From Camellia lanceoleosa (lineage: Eukaryota; Streptophyta; Magnoliopsida; Ericales; Theaceae), in NCBI GenBank assembly GCA_025200525.1, contig CM045767.1, positions 5,591,437 through 5,655,436 of the forward strand: a stretch of DNA of 64,000 bases, read 5' to 3'. Both the position numbers and the translations under genes were made by a program. The notes under the pieces were generated by a model. The model made no database searches, was not told where the DNA came from, and worked only from the letters and a program-made list of their open reading frames with translations. Shown here in pieces: positions 10,935 to 22,730 of this stretch; within the stretch, counting starts at the first letter, position 1, and each line of letters opens with the position of its first letter.

Positions 10935-12180
10935 ATGGATTAGGATTCTCTATAATTATTTTTCTTATAATAATTTTGTTTTGATAATTCAACTGTCTAA
11001 ATTTAAAATAAATGTAAACTAACGTTGTGTTTGGAATGTGTAGTTTTAAAATAAAAAGATAATATTTTATTATTGTAAACTTTTTTTTGTTGACATCTCT
11101 TGTTGTAGATCATTGCAAAGAAAAATGATAGAAGATCCAATTCCCCCAAGCAATTGCCTCCGGAGCCATCCTCATCCCCTTCCTGCACTAGTCTACATCC
11201 CCCAAAACAAGTGCAAAATAAGAATTTGTTTCAGTGAAGTAAAAAATTGTACATTATACAAATGAAAATTGTACTTAATTCAAGTAACTACTATGCAATT
11301 TTCTCCCACCTCTTGAATCTTTGGCCATCACTCTATTATTAGAGGTGACTTAATTATTAAATTATTTAAACTGTCATATAAAGGCCATGATTTTTTTTTT
11401 TTTTAAAATTCTTATTGTCAAAAGCTTCTACTTTTTAAATGGCTTAGTTAAATAAGATCTCATTTTAATATTCTCCAAGTCCAATTCTCAACCCCCTCAA
11501 CACCGCATCCCCAAAAATGCAAGAAAAATATTTGCGATTCACAAAAAGTTCTTATAATTTGATCTATACTGAGATAGTTTAATAAGTGTTAACTTTTGAT
11601 AGTTACACACCCAATGATATAAAATATAAAATGATTGAAAATATAAAATCTCCTTGAGAATTTAGGAGAGAAAAGAAAAGAAAGAATTACTTAAGTTATA
11701 AGAAAAGAGAAAAGAAAAGAAATGATTGTGATTTATTTCCTTCTTATTTGGATAAGTAAGAAATAAAAGAAAAGAAATGATTGTGATTTCTCTCCCCGTT
11801 ATTTGGTTAGATTTCATAAGAGAAAAGAAAAGAAAAGAAATTATTTTATGTTATATTATCAAAATAACCTTTTTATATTTTCAATCATTTTATTTCTTTT
11901 ATTTTTACAGGGACAAAATTAGTATTATGAAAATATTGATTTATTTTCTCTCCCAATCTCTCCACTTTTGGGAAGATTGAAAATGAGGGTTATAAGATAA
12001 ATGAGTTTCTCTCTGTTTCTTTCAATTTCTCTCCACTTAAATTATCCAAATAAATAAGAGAAATCTATATTTCTCTATTTCTTTTTTTTTTTTATTTTCA
12101 AATCACTCAATCCAATCATAGCGTTAATAAGAACGAACAAAAACAGAAAGGAATGACTATGAAGGAAAGAAAAACAATAA
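10935..12180. other. AT-rich intergenic DNA with AAAAG-rich repeats
   Basis: No gene seen. From about 11660 to 11850 the sequence repeats GAAAAGAAAAG-type words, and a 25-bp block ending ATGATTGTGATTT occurs twice (about 11710 and 11770). Confidence 0.5.
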
Positions 12181-12801
12181 GGTAGCGTTTGGTAATGTCT
12201 ACGTTTTTTGTTTATGTTTATAAAAATTTTATAAACTGGTTTTTGTTTATTTTTAGAAAAACATAAATTACAAACGCGTTTGGTTTGAACAAAATGTTTA
12301 AAAAATTTTAAAAACATAAACTAAAAAATATGTTTGTTCAGGCCTAAAATATTTATATTTATTTTTATTATTTATGATAATGGCATCACACACGTCATAA
12401 TTGAAAAAAAATTAATTAAAAAAATAATTAAAAAAAAATTAATTGGGAAAAAATAATTGAAAAAAATGAAAAAAAAATTAATTAAAAAAATAACTGAAAA
12501 AAATGGTTTGAAAAAAAAATATTTGGAAAAAAAATTAATTGAAAAAAAAATTAATTAAAAAAATTTTGAAAAAAAAAGATTAATTGAAAAAAAAAATTAT
12601 TTGAAAAAAATTTAATTGAAAAAAAAAATTAAAAATTGAAAACGTAAACTCATTTTTTGAGTTTATATTTTTTTCTCAAATTTATAAACTGAGACAACTA
12701 TTTATAAATTAAAAAAATTATCAAACAAATTTTTATGATAACTTTTTAAATTTTTGTAAATATAAACTGAAAACTAAAAACGGAATGACTACCAAACATG
12801 C
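12181..12801. mobile_element. Candidate AT-rich MITE, GTTTGGTAR-type ends
   Basis: The left end GTAGCGTTTGGTAATGTC matches, in inverse, the right end, whose reverse complement reads GCATGTTTGGTAGTCATTCC. The middle is a low-complexity array of AAAAAATTAATTGAAAAAA-like words. No convincing target duplication was found, so the superfamily is unassigned. Confidence 0.5.
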
Positions 12802-13127
12802 AAGAAATTGAAAATTTTGGTAGATTTCATTTGATATTAACTTTTTTCCATTTTATGTTGGGGTACATTCACAAAAAGTAACCACAAAATTGCAATAACG
12901 TCTCACCAATCTCTCTTTGGATTAGTTTGGAATATTGGTTGGCTTTTTAATTATTTTTTTGATTATTTTAGTTTGAGATTAAAGAGCCTCGTTTGGGATA
13001 ATTTTTTTTATTTTTTTAAGAAAAAAAGTGAAATGATTATGAGTTATGAATTAGATATGATATTTTATTCTATTTGATTAAAATAATATACTTTATCTTA
13101 TATAATTATTTTAGTCTCAATCTTTAC

Positions 13128-14028
13128 TAGGAATGGCAACGGGACGAGACGGGGTGGGGTCGGGGGATCACACTCCCCGTCCCCGATCCCCAATGGTCAA
13201 ATTTTTCTCGGCCCCGGCCTCGATCCCGGACAGGGAACCTATCACTGCCCACACCTCTGCTCCCAACGAGGATCGGGTTTCGTCGACCTCGAGCATTTCC
13301 AGGCTAAAAAATAAAAAATAAAAAAATATAACAATTCATCATCATCAACAACAACAACAACATCATCATCCGAGACAGATATGAAACAGATCTAAAAACA
13401 AAAAAATAAATATTGTGAAACAGATCTGAAAAAAAAAAAGAAGAAGATCTGATCTGTGAGTTGGACGGCGACGTCAAGAAGAGAGGGAGTGGATGAGAGA
13501 CGCGGTGGTAGTAGTGGTAGTATGAGCTGGACGGCGGTGGTGGTCGGCGACGTCGAGAAGAGAGGGAGTGAATGAGAGACGCGGTGGTGGTGGTGGTGGT
13601 GATGGTGGTACGAGCTAGACGGCGGTGGTGGTCGGCGACGTTGAGAAGAGAGGGAGTGGATGAGAGACGAGGTATGGTGGTGGTGGGAGCTGGACGGCAG
13701 TGGTGATGGATCTGAGAGAGAGAGAGAGAGAAGTCAGTGAGGTAGAGAGAGATGAGAGACGGAGACGGGGCAGAGAGAGATGAGATCTGAGACCTGGTTA
13801 TAAGGGTAAAATCGTAATTTAACATTGGAGATAAATCGGGCCAAGGGTCGGGGACGGGGCCGGGTACGGGGCCGGGACACTTATCCCCGTCCCCTGCCCG
13901 AATCTGTTCGGGGATTGATTTTTAAATACTATCCCAGTCCTATCAGGGGTATTTTTAAAAAAAAACCCGCTCAATTCGAGATCGAGAGGTCGGATCCCCA
14001 TCGAACCGGTTTCAAATTGCTATCCCTA
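13128..14028. mobile_element. Non-autonomous hAT element, 901 bp, perfect TSD
   Basis: Starts TAGGAATGGCAACGGG and ends, reverse complemented, TAGGGATAGCAATTTG. Flanked by a perfect 8-bp duplication, ATCTTTAC, at 13120-13127 and 14029-14036. It is strikingly GC-rich at both ends against an AT-rich host and has an internal tandem repeat (13463-13690). Open frames inside are low-complexity and not credible genes. A further TAGGGATGGCAAT end of this type occurs at 34116. Confidence 0.9.
13463..13690. repeat. GC-rich tandem repeat inside the hAT element
   Basis: About three units of 79 to 88 bp, each carrying a GACGGCG / GGCGACGT block followed by GAGAAGAGAGGGAGTG and a GGTGGTGGTGGT run of variable length; spacing of the common word is 79 then 88 bp. 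Confidence 0.8.
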
Positions 14029-14284
14029 ATCTTTACCCCCAAACGAAGCCTTTGTTTTGATATTTTTCCTCTCAGTTTATATTCATATAGCAAACAAATA
14101 ATTACAAAAAGAAAAAAGCAAATTTTATTTTATTCACCATAAATTGATAATAAAGCTGATCAATTTCTTATTTCCCCTACCCTCCAAAATCCACCGATAA
14201 AAAAGAAAAGAAGGGAACAGACTGCAAAATTAGTGACCGAATCTCAGACGGGGCTCCAAACTCTCCAGCTTCAATCCCTTGAAA

Positions 14285-14323
14285 ATGGCGGCAATTCAAG
14301 CCCCCTCTCTCTATAGGGTTTAG
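14285..14323 (+). other. Possible 12-codon upstream ORF of NUP54
   Basis: ATGGCGGCAATTC... to TAG lies 38 bp before the NUP54 start codon and ends inside the telo-box. Whether it is transcribed depends on the unmapped start site; it could reduce translation of the main frame. Confidence 0.3.
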
Positions 14324-14327
14324 GGTT
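14314..14327 (+). promoter_or_regulatory. Telo-box in NUP54 promoter/leader
   Basis: TAGGGTTTAGGGTT contains the reverse of AAACCCTA, the plant telo-box common in the proximal promoters of housekeeping and cell-division genes. It sits about 35-45 bp before the start codon, next to pyrimidine-rich sequence. Confidence 0.55.
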
Positions 14328-14360
14328 CTTCCTCTCTACTCTGCAACTTCAACAACAACA

Positions 14361-17300
14361 ATGTTCGGAGCTCAGGCTTCTTCATCAGCGTTCGCAACTC
14401 CATCTTCAACCCCTCTCTTCGGAACACCATCTTCAACCCCAGCAGCCTTCGGCACTCCCTCTTCCACCCCCGCCTTCGGCACCCCATCCACGCCCTCCTT
14501 CGCCTCCGGCTTCGGCGGATCTCTCTTCTCCGCCCCATTCGGTGCTGCACCGCAACAATCGCAGTTGACTCCCTTCGGAAATGCTCAGTTGACCACTCAG
14601 ATGGCCCCTGTCGCTCCTCTTCCTTTCTCTCTTGCCGATCGCGACATCCAAGTTAGTTCTATTATCAGAAATCTGTGTTCTAATGATTTGTTCTCTTTGG
14701 CTTTTTCAATGATTTGTTGTGTGTTTTTAGGCGATTGTTGATGCTTACAAGGAGGAGCCTGGAAACCCTAAGTACGCATTTAAGGTTTGGTTCTTTCTTT
14801 GTTTCGTATTCTAATTTACACTTCCTTTGGCTGCCGAGAAAAGTTAAGCAAGAAATAAGAAATCCAATTTTATGATGTATGTTCATAGCTTAACAACAAT
14901 GAATAAAATTAGTTTTTAAGGAATCATCAGGCAGCTAGCAGCATTGATCTTTTCGTTTTTATGGGCATACTAAATTGATGAAGATAAATTTTTTTTTTCT
15001 ACGTTTTTTTAAAAAAAAAAAAAACTAGAAGACCTACGCACACTAACGTGTGCAATTAAAATTGCTATGGGAGATCATGGGCGAGAGTGTAGAGAGTAGT
15101 GGGCAACTGAACACAACAATTTTTGTTGGTTGATTTTACTTCTTAATCCTTAAAAGTATTTGCTAGGCAAAACTAACTATTGGGAGAAAAATATAGTATT
15201 GTTGTGAACCTGTTATTTTTGAAAATCAAAGTTGTGCAACAAAGTACACACCAAGTGACTCGTGTGCTTTATATAATAAAATAGATGTTTTAATATTTTC
15301 AAATATTTTCTGCGACCAAACTGAGCATTAGGACTCTGAGATTTACTTGATCTTTGTGTTGGTTTTGCAGCATTTGTTGTTCAGTGTGACCGAACCACAA
15401 TTTAGGACAAAGCCTGCTGGTGTATCAGATGTGAGTTGATAAACTAGATTACCAATTCTTAATTTTTTGATCTCTTAGAAATTTGATGGATTTACTTTAT
15501 TGAGGTTTTTTGCTGGCTAAGTTTGGAAAATAGTTTGCATCATCAGATCATGTGGGCGGAAGCTATGGGGAAGCTGGAGGGTATGGAGAGTTCCAACCGA
15601 GAACGCCTTTGGCCTCAGCTTGTTCAGGGTTTCAAAGATCTTTCTCAGCGCCTGAAGGTACTTCTTCTTGCTATTTGTATTTAGTATAAAGTTTTCACTT
15701 TGATTCTTGTTTGTAGTTCTGTTACTTGTAGTTATAGGAGATCTTACTTTCTAGTTGAAGTTCTAAAATTATTTTCACCACCAGAACTAATTACACTTTG
15801 ATCTTTTCCTCAATAGGTACCTTTGAAAATATGTTAAAAAAAGTATCCTTGGTAGAATTTGCTGTTCTTAAAGCTGAATGAAACTGTCCGCAGAGAATGG
15901 TTATTCTTCGAATTAGAGGCGCATTAATTTACAACAGAAAGCATGTTCCTTTATTGGTGTTAACATATAGGGTTTCAATTTCAAATGGATTGTTAAGGAG
16001 ATGCTCAATTGCTTGGGGAATTATGTTGTCTTATTTACTATCCTGACAAATCTTCACATAAATGCATGTATTTCGTGAATGAATATATATATATATATAT
16101 ATTTTTTTTGTTGCCGATCAAAAAATGATTTACTTTGTGTTCCCTACATCATTATTCTCATATTGATAGATTAGGAGTCCAATGATATCTTCATGATGAA
16201 CTGGCCAAGAATTTTTTACATCAACGATTTTCTTCACTTATCATGAGAATAAATGTGAAGTAGAGATGCATTGCTTACTAAGCTAGGTGTCTTGCATGTG
16301 ATTTCAAATGTCTCCTCTATTCATGCCCATTCACAAGCTAAATACATAAAACACGGTTGTCTATTTTGATTTGATTAAATTGGCGTCTAGTAACCATTAA
16401 TTAATTTGTTGTCATGTAAACATATTTTGTGAGTTGTCTTAGATGAGCCTTGGGGCATGTACTCGCCCTTTGCTGCTTCCTCTAGTTGGACTTTGGGATT
16501 ATGGTGAAGTAATCAGCCTCGTGCAAATTGTGGAAAATGTCAGGAAAATATTGAAATTTGATTTGGTGCATGAAATTAGAATGAGGGAGAAAATTATAAG
16601 TTTGCTTGGCTGAATGCGGTAGATCCATTCCCTAGATAACCTGAACTTCTCCTGAGAGGAGTATTCCTTACTTCCGATTGGCAAGGAACTGATTTAGATC
16701 TTTTAATCTCTTGGGTATGCATTGATGATTGATCACATGACACCCGAAGCCTTCCTCCACTTTCTCCAATCTCTCCCTCCGCATATATGGTTGAGCCTTA
16801 ATATCAAAAGTGTTTCATTCTTAAGTATTTCTTCTACCTCTTTGTTAATTTCGTGTTTTACTAAGATTGCATTCCATATATTCAATATTATTCCTTGTAT
16901 TGAATTCTCTTTATATATTCTCTTTATACCTTATCTTGTACACATCCTGTTAATTCTTTCATAAGTAATGGAAAAAGACAAGGGCCTAATGCTGATAGTT
17001 GATGTAAACCTACAGTGATAAGAAAATCACGAGTTTCTCCTAAAACTGTCCACACTATATGGTCTTTAGCTCCATAGTTACAGAAATTCATTTTCAGAAC
17101 TTTTTTTAAAATTTTCTTTTATTTTATAAAAAAAATTTAAAGTTGAATAATGATATAGATGATGTGAGGATGTGATATTCATAATGATATGTGTTTTTAT
17201 CATGATGTAGTTTTGGGGATGCTTATCTATTTAATGCATTCAGCATTAAGTGGATGCTCCTTTGGCTATTGTATTGTTGTTACCGTTTTGTTGTACTTCA

Positions 17301-18980
17301 GTTGTTTTACATTTTAGTGTTTTGGTTGATACAGCTTCAAGATGAAGTTATACTCTCTGATGCTGAGAGATTGCGAATGACTCAAAGCAATGTGAAACTG
17401 GTACTCTCTCTTTTTCTGTGTGCGCACCCGCAGTTTGCCCACATTTTGGGTGCATATCATGGATTTGTGATATTCAATTTCATACATGTGATTGCAGCTT
17501 CAAAGGCACTTTCAAGCTGATACTCTTCCCTGGATAGAAAGAATGAGACAGAAAGAGCAAGGTCTTCAAAGGCGCCTCTTAAGGGTAGGACCTCTTTTGG
17601 CTTTATTATTTATTTTACTTCGAGAACAGAGATGAATGTTCGAAAATTTGTTGTACAAGCAGTAAGGTTGTTTCTTCATGGCCGGGTCAATTGTCGTTAT
17701 CTTCTGTACTCCAAGTGGTTAAGCAAGATGGTTGTGAATCATTTTGGCAGTCTGCTTGAACGATTTTGTCTAATTTGTGTAATCTCTGTTTCTCTTGTAC
17801 ATTGGAGACCATAACCTTTTGGAGGGGGCAGTCTTGCCAGTGGCAAGATTTCAACCCTAAAGCTCCTAGCAAGGTGCAAGGGTTCAAGTCTCTACCTATG
17901 CTTGATTTCTAGCAGATCTGCCTGGCGACGCATACCTTTGTCTGCTTTGCGCTCTTGATCATTCATGTGAAAAATCAATGCATGTAGCATAGTGTACTAG
18001 TTTTTCTTATATGTTTGTTTGTATGTGGGGGTGGCAAAAGGTAATGAGAATAGTAGAGGCATTGGAGGGTAAAGGTTGCAGAGTGCCTTTAATGAAAGGT
18101 GAAGCTGAATTGGCTGAGAAGTTGGCTGCAATAACTAGGCAGGTTGGTGTTCCTTGTCTTTCTTGTTTCATACATCCTATTCTTGTTGGCCTGTGAAAAA
18201 GGATCATACTGATTAGCAACTACCTATACAGTTGAAAGGATCTGGAGCAGAGCTTTCTAGGAGGGTCCAAAATCTGCTCACTATGACTCGTGTTCAGGCT
18301 GGTGGTGGTGGTGGTGGTTCCATTTATCTTCCGGGATCGACCAAAATTCATGATCAGAGTCTTGCTGATATGCAGGAGGTGAGTGCCAATGTTTGAAATA
18401 CTATTCTTGAGGCTGGAAGAGGTAGTTATATTATATGGCCATTATGAGTTTTTCATTTTTCCTTCTGCAATGTCAATTAACAAACCCTTCTGATTTGGAA
18501 AAATCATTTTAACGTTAAAATAGTATTAACATCCCAAAGTGACAGTTTAATGGTTGATATAAGATAACGGTACATGAAAGTTCATTTAGAATAATAATTG
18601 CCACTATTCATCCCATGATTTCATTTCCATATAGAAAGGTCCCCATTTTGTTTATGCTCTGTTTTGATACCATGGAAAACAATGAGGAAAAGATAACATG
18701 AGAAAATGAGAAAATTTTAAAATTTAGATATCATTTTTCGTCTTTTTCATGAAATACTGTTCCTCATGGTCAGTGTGGATATGTCCAGAAAGAAATGCAT
18801 GGTTGTAATCTGTGTTCATTAAACGTGTGATGCTCTGATAAATGATAGTATTTTCTGATGCAGGTTTTACAACAGCAGACAGAAGCCATTGCGAGGCTAG
18901 GTAATGTGTTGAAGCGGGATATCAGGGACACGGAGATCGTAATGGCTGAGGACAAGGAGATGACTGAAAATGGGAGTTAA
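14361..18980 (+). CDS. NUP54: Nucleoporin NUP54
   Basis: Nine exons: 14361-14651, 14731-14784, 15371-15430, 15547-15657, 17335-17400, 17498-17584, 18041-18142, 18232-18378 and 18864-18980, joined by GT-AG introns, encode 344 residues. NUP54 pairs with NUP62 and NUP58 in the central channel of the nuclear pore. The first ~70 residues are low-complexity with repeated FGTP and STP motifs (the FG-type permeability segment). From about residue 90 the conserved region follows: LADRDIQAI, YKEEPGNPKYAF, HLLFSVTEPQ, ERLWPQLVQGFKDLSQRLK, then helical, coiled-coil-like sequence to IARLGNVLKRDIRD. It is slightly shorter than Arabidopsis NUP54 (about 370 residues) through a shorter FG segment. Every intron is phase 0. 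The frame is intact. The fourth intron is 1.7 kb; a Helitron sits in the second. Confidence 0.95.
15025..15285 (-). mobile_element. Non-autonomous Helitron, 261 bp
   Basis: On the - strand it begins TCTATTTTATTATATAAAGC and ends in CTAG, with a hairpin GCACAC-GTTA... GTGTGC (15038-15053) about 9 bp before the end. It lies between A and T, the Helitron target. A relative lies at 22521-22730. It sits in intron 2 of NUP54 and leaves the exons untouched. Confidence 0.8.
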
Positions 18981-19310
18981 AGACTGATATCTTGAATGAT
19001 GTAAACAGTTTTTGCAATTTTCTAATGATGATTTTGGTGTTAAGACACCTTGCATTTGACTTGCTAGTGAAGTATTTAAAAAAAAGTGTTAACCGAAATT
19101 GCAATTGATTAAAGATCATTAGTTTGCATTTTAATTGTTGAGGGAGGGGCCATATATAATCCTGCTGGACATGGCTAAATTCATTACAAATGATGCATTT
19201 GTTAGGAAGACCGGACTAATCTTGATTGCATCTGATTTTCATCTGAGACCATCCATCAATCCTCAAAATCCAAGCGTGAGGTTCAGTTCTCTAAGCTTCC
19301 TGTTAATACT
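18981..19310. other. 3' flank of NUP54
   Basis: Contains the likely 3' UTR and polyadenylation region; no further gene seen. Confidence 0.4.
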
Positions 19311-19311
19311 A

Positions 19312-20872
19312 GGGCTTTGTTTTGGTGAAAAATATTTTTTTGGAAAACATTCTTCTCGCATTTGCAGTTGTTTGGAATGACAAAATAAAAAATTAAGCTT
19401 ATTTGAGTAAAAAATATTTCACTTTTTGAATGGTGAAAAATGTTTTAAAAATGTTTCCCAGACAAATTTTATGCCACACTATTACCATCTCAGGATCAAT
19501 AGCTCGGTTCGGTTCGTTTAGTAAATGAGTTGAGCTCGAGCTTGAATATTAGGTTTATTTAGTAAACGAGTTGAGTTCAAGTTCGTATAAGTTCGGCTCA
19601 TTAAACTCTGTTTATCTTTATTTAAATTTTGTAATAAATATATTATTTATAGATTAAATAATATATAAATAATAGTATAAATACATTATTTAGATCAGAA
19701 ATGTCTTGTACCTCGACAAAATAAGGCTCGAATGGCTTGACCTTCTGCTCTCTCTTTCTTTCTCTTTCTTCTCTATCTCTCTCATTCTTCAACAGATTCT
19801 CTCTCCTATCTACCTCTTTCCTTCTCGACTTTCATTAGAAGAAAAAAGGCAGCGATTCAACCAATGAAGCTCGATCTTCCGTTGAGTTTTTTCTTCGATT
19901 CTTCTTCTTTTTATTTTTTTCCTCCTGACCTCCTCTTGTAGCCGATCTCCTATTCTTTGATTATCTTCTTCTTCGATGGGTTTGGTTTTGATTTTGATTT
20001 TGGATTTTGGGAAGGAAGAAGAGGAATTGATTTTGGATATTGAGGAAGATGAAGTTTTGAGAGTCTCATAAAGATTCCAAGTGAAGAATGAGGGAGAGGA
20101 GAGAAGCTATGTGTGATGGTGATTTTGGATATGTGATGGTGATCTTGAGGAATTGATGTTGGATCTTGAGGAAGATGAAGGTGTGTTTTGATTTTGGTTA
20201 TAAAGATTCTAAGTGAAGAATAAGGATAGGAGTAAAGCTGTGTGTGATGGTGATTTTGGATCCGTGATGGTGGTGATCTTGAGGAAGATGAAGCTTTATG
20301 TGATTTTGAAAATTCCTTGTCGTCTTTTTCTTTCTAGAGACAAAACAACAAACAATACAGAGAGAGAGAAAAAAAGAAAAAAAAGTATCAAAATGATGTC
20401 GTTTTGGAATATTGACCCAGTCAAACCATGACTCTTTCGAGCTACTTAGTGGGATTGTATTTATATATTAAATAATATAAATAATATTATTATTATTTTT
20501 TTTATCGAGCCGAGCCGAGCTGAGCCGGGGCGGGCTCAAGCTCAGTTCCTTATTGAGCTTAGCTCAAGCTCGAGCTCGAGCTCAATAAACAAGTTCAATA
20601 AGTAAACGAGTCGAGCTCGAACATAGCAAAGCTCGACTTGGCTTGGTTCGTTTGCAGCCCTAATGATCACAATCACAGCCTATTTAACTACCCCACCACT
20701 TTGCCACCACCGCAACCACCATAAATGCATTATTTCCACCACCCCACCATCTTGTGACCACCTCACCATCATCACTAACCACACCACTAACGTATTAGTT
20801 TCAAGATTGTAACTAAACATAAGAAAACATTTTTTACGAAAAACTTAAAAAACATTTTCCCCCAAAACAGTA
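19312..20872. mobile_element. Outer MITE split by an inner GC-rich element
   Basis: The left end GGCTTTGTTTTGGTGAAAAAT pairs with the right end, reverse complemented CTACTGTTTTGGGGGAAAATG. The middle is interrupted by a distinct element (about 19498-20662), so the host element's true length is roughly 400 bp. No definite target duplication. Confidence 0.5.
19498..20662. mobile_element. Inner element with GCTCGAGCT-rich ends (hAT-like?)
   Basis: Both ends are packed with CTCGAGCTCG, GGCTCG and GGTTCGTTTG words in opposite orientation; the right end terminates GTTTGCAGCCCTA, a common plant repeat end. Flanks share GATCA with decayed similarity, possibly an old 8-bp duplication. Between the ends are a TTC-rich leader-like block and partly duplicated segments (20095-20300) with repeated GTGATGGTGATTTTGGAT. 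No transposase. Confidence 0.45.
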
Positions 20873-21283
20873 GATCCTACACAGGAAATGGTTAAATCCA
20901 AAAAGAAAATTGTTTGAGAAGCAAAAATAAATGCCATAAATATTGGCTTGATTTTGGGGTCATTCTTAAACAATAATTTTTAACGGGGTCCATTTTGGTC
21001 AGCATATCAGTTGGTTTCATCCATGATCAATGTAAAACCAGCTTGAGAGAGGAGGCTATTACAAACTCTCAATAACATCATCCACATATTACAACCAATA
21101 ACTTCAAACCTTACCTTTCAAATTAACTTGAGACAATAAGTATAGTGCATATCTTGAATTGGAGAGATTATACAGAACTAACAGGTTGATTTGTTTGTGG
21201 TCTTTTTTATCCTCTAATGACTTGTATAATTTTCTTAGAAAATTACAAAATTGAGTCCCAAGTTCCTAACATTCACTATAAAC
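20873..21283. other. Intergenic, possible 3' flank of GCS1 remnant
   Basis: AT-rich, no gene seen. It would contain the former 3' UTR of the GCS1 pseudogene on the - strand. Confidence 0.4.
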
Positions 21284-21504
21284 TTATGCCATGATCAGCA
21301 ACACGAGTGATGTCCAGCCAGTAAATACGCGTGCACCTTTCCCCTTACCTTTCTTTTGATCAAACTGTTCCTAGAAATACCATGTCTGCTGGTAATTCTT
21401 CACAACGGTTCTGCCATAACAGAAATGAACAATACTCATCAGAATTGATTGAAGAGTTTAGATCAGAGGCATTAATTAAGAACTAAAAATGTCATACCAC
21501 TTAC

Positions 21505-22151
21505 CAGGGGCGGAGGGAGCATGTGACCAGGGGGGTCACGTGCCCCTCCTGGATTTTGAGATTTTTTTTTTTTTGCAAACATAAAAAGAAAAATTTAAAT
21601 AAAAAATTATAAAAATATTATTAGAGTGAAATGTCAATGACATTTTAAAAATTATGAAAATAATAATGGTTGTTTTGATTAAAAATGAAGAGACTATTAT
21701 AAATAAACCATATTAGCTATGAAAATTTTTGAATGTAACGGCGATGTCATTATTAGTGATATGAAAGTATAAGTAATCTCACTATAAAAATATGGAATTT
21801 ATTAGATTGTTAGTTACATTTGGCATGTGAGATTCACTCTTTATGCGTTTATTTACCATTAGTGGGTGATGTTACATATCAATGATGACGTGGTATTACT
21901 ATTATATTGAATTTTTAATCAAATTTTATATCAAAAAATAATTTATCATTATATAATTTATTTTAAGGCTTATATCCATATTTTTTTTTGTATTGTCCAT
22001 GATACACTAGTTACAAATAATATATATATATATATATATATTTTTGATGTTTCCCGAAATCAATCGTAAAAAATTTACGTGAAATATTTTTGTAAAAATT
22101 ATTATAATTAGTAAGTGCCCCCTCTAAATTAATTTTCTGGCTCCGCCACTG
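21505..22151. mobile_element. hAT MITE (CAGKGGCGGAG family), copy 1
   Basis: Starts CAGGGGCGGAGGGAG; reverse complement of the right end is CAGTGGCGGAGCCAG. Perfect 8-bp duplication CCACTTAC at 21497-21504 and 22152-22159. 647 bp, AT-rich inside with a (TA)n run, no coding capacity. On the - strand the duplicated octamer is GTAAGTGG, which is exactly the 5' splice site after the GCS1 remnant exon 22160-22223. A second family member is at 30106-30730. Confidence 0.9.
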
Positions 22152-22520
22152 CCACTTACCTAATCAAATTGCTCCTCAAGTCATTATAGATGATCTTGGC
22201 TTTGTCTCTATACGGTCCATTTTCTGCACGTGTCAATCCCACCCGTTCAGATTTTATTGAAAATCAGAGTTTTTTTATTTTTATTTTTAATTTACAATAG
22301 ATAAATCTATGTTTGTATTTGTGTACCTTTAGAGTAATGGTGAAGCGAGGAAAGAATCATGTAGTTGATGTTCATCCAAATTGGGCCTCTCCAATAGGGT
22401 GCATCATGCTCCGTGTTGTATTTCATGTACATTGAGCTTTGGCATACAGGAGGAGTTTCACAAATTAATTTCTTTAGTAGTTCTAGAATAAACATGATAT
22501 CATGCAAACAACAACATACA

Positions 22521-22730
22521 CTAGAAGTTGAGCACACAAGTGAATGCGTGTGCAGAAATAGAAGACAGTTGTCACCGTCTTATGAAAAAAGAAATTTAAA
22601 TGTAGATGGAGGAGAAAAAAAAATTGAAATAAGAAACTTGGCAGTTACATAGGTGGAATTTGGGCATGAGAAAATATGTGACATAGGCGCTCACACCAAG
22701 TTGATCGTGTGTTTTATATAATAGAATAGA
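22521..22730 (-). mobile_element. Non-autonomous Helitron, 210 bp
   Basis: On the - strand it starts TCTATTCTATTATATAAAAC, has an 11-ish-base-loop hairpin GCACAC...GTGTGC (22532-22553), and ends CTAG, inserted between A and T. Same family as 15025-15285. It lies in an intron of the GCS1 remnant. Confidence 0.75.

Larger units (their letters stand above)
12984..14050. mobile_element. Short MITE interrupted by a hAT insertion
   Basis: Left end GAGCCTCGTTTGGG and right end, reverse complemented, GGCTTCGTTTGGGG form terminal inverted repeats. Without the 901-bp hAT element lodged at 13128-14028 and one copy of its target duplication, the host MITE is only about 160 bp. Its own target duplication is unclear. 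Confidence 0.6.

Noticed and set aside
13304..13825. 173-codon frame on the - strand rich in Thr/Ser/Arg
   Set aside because: It is the antisense reading of the tandem repeat within the hAT element at 13128-14028.
14320..14651. Antisense frames over NUP54 exon 1
   Set aside because: Shadow of the GC-rich FG-repeat exon; no conservation or promoter on that strand.
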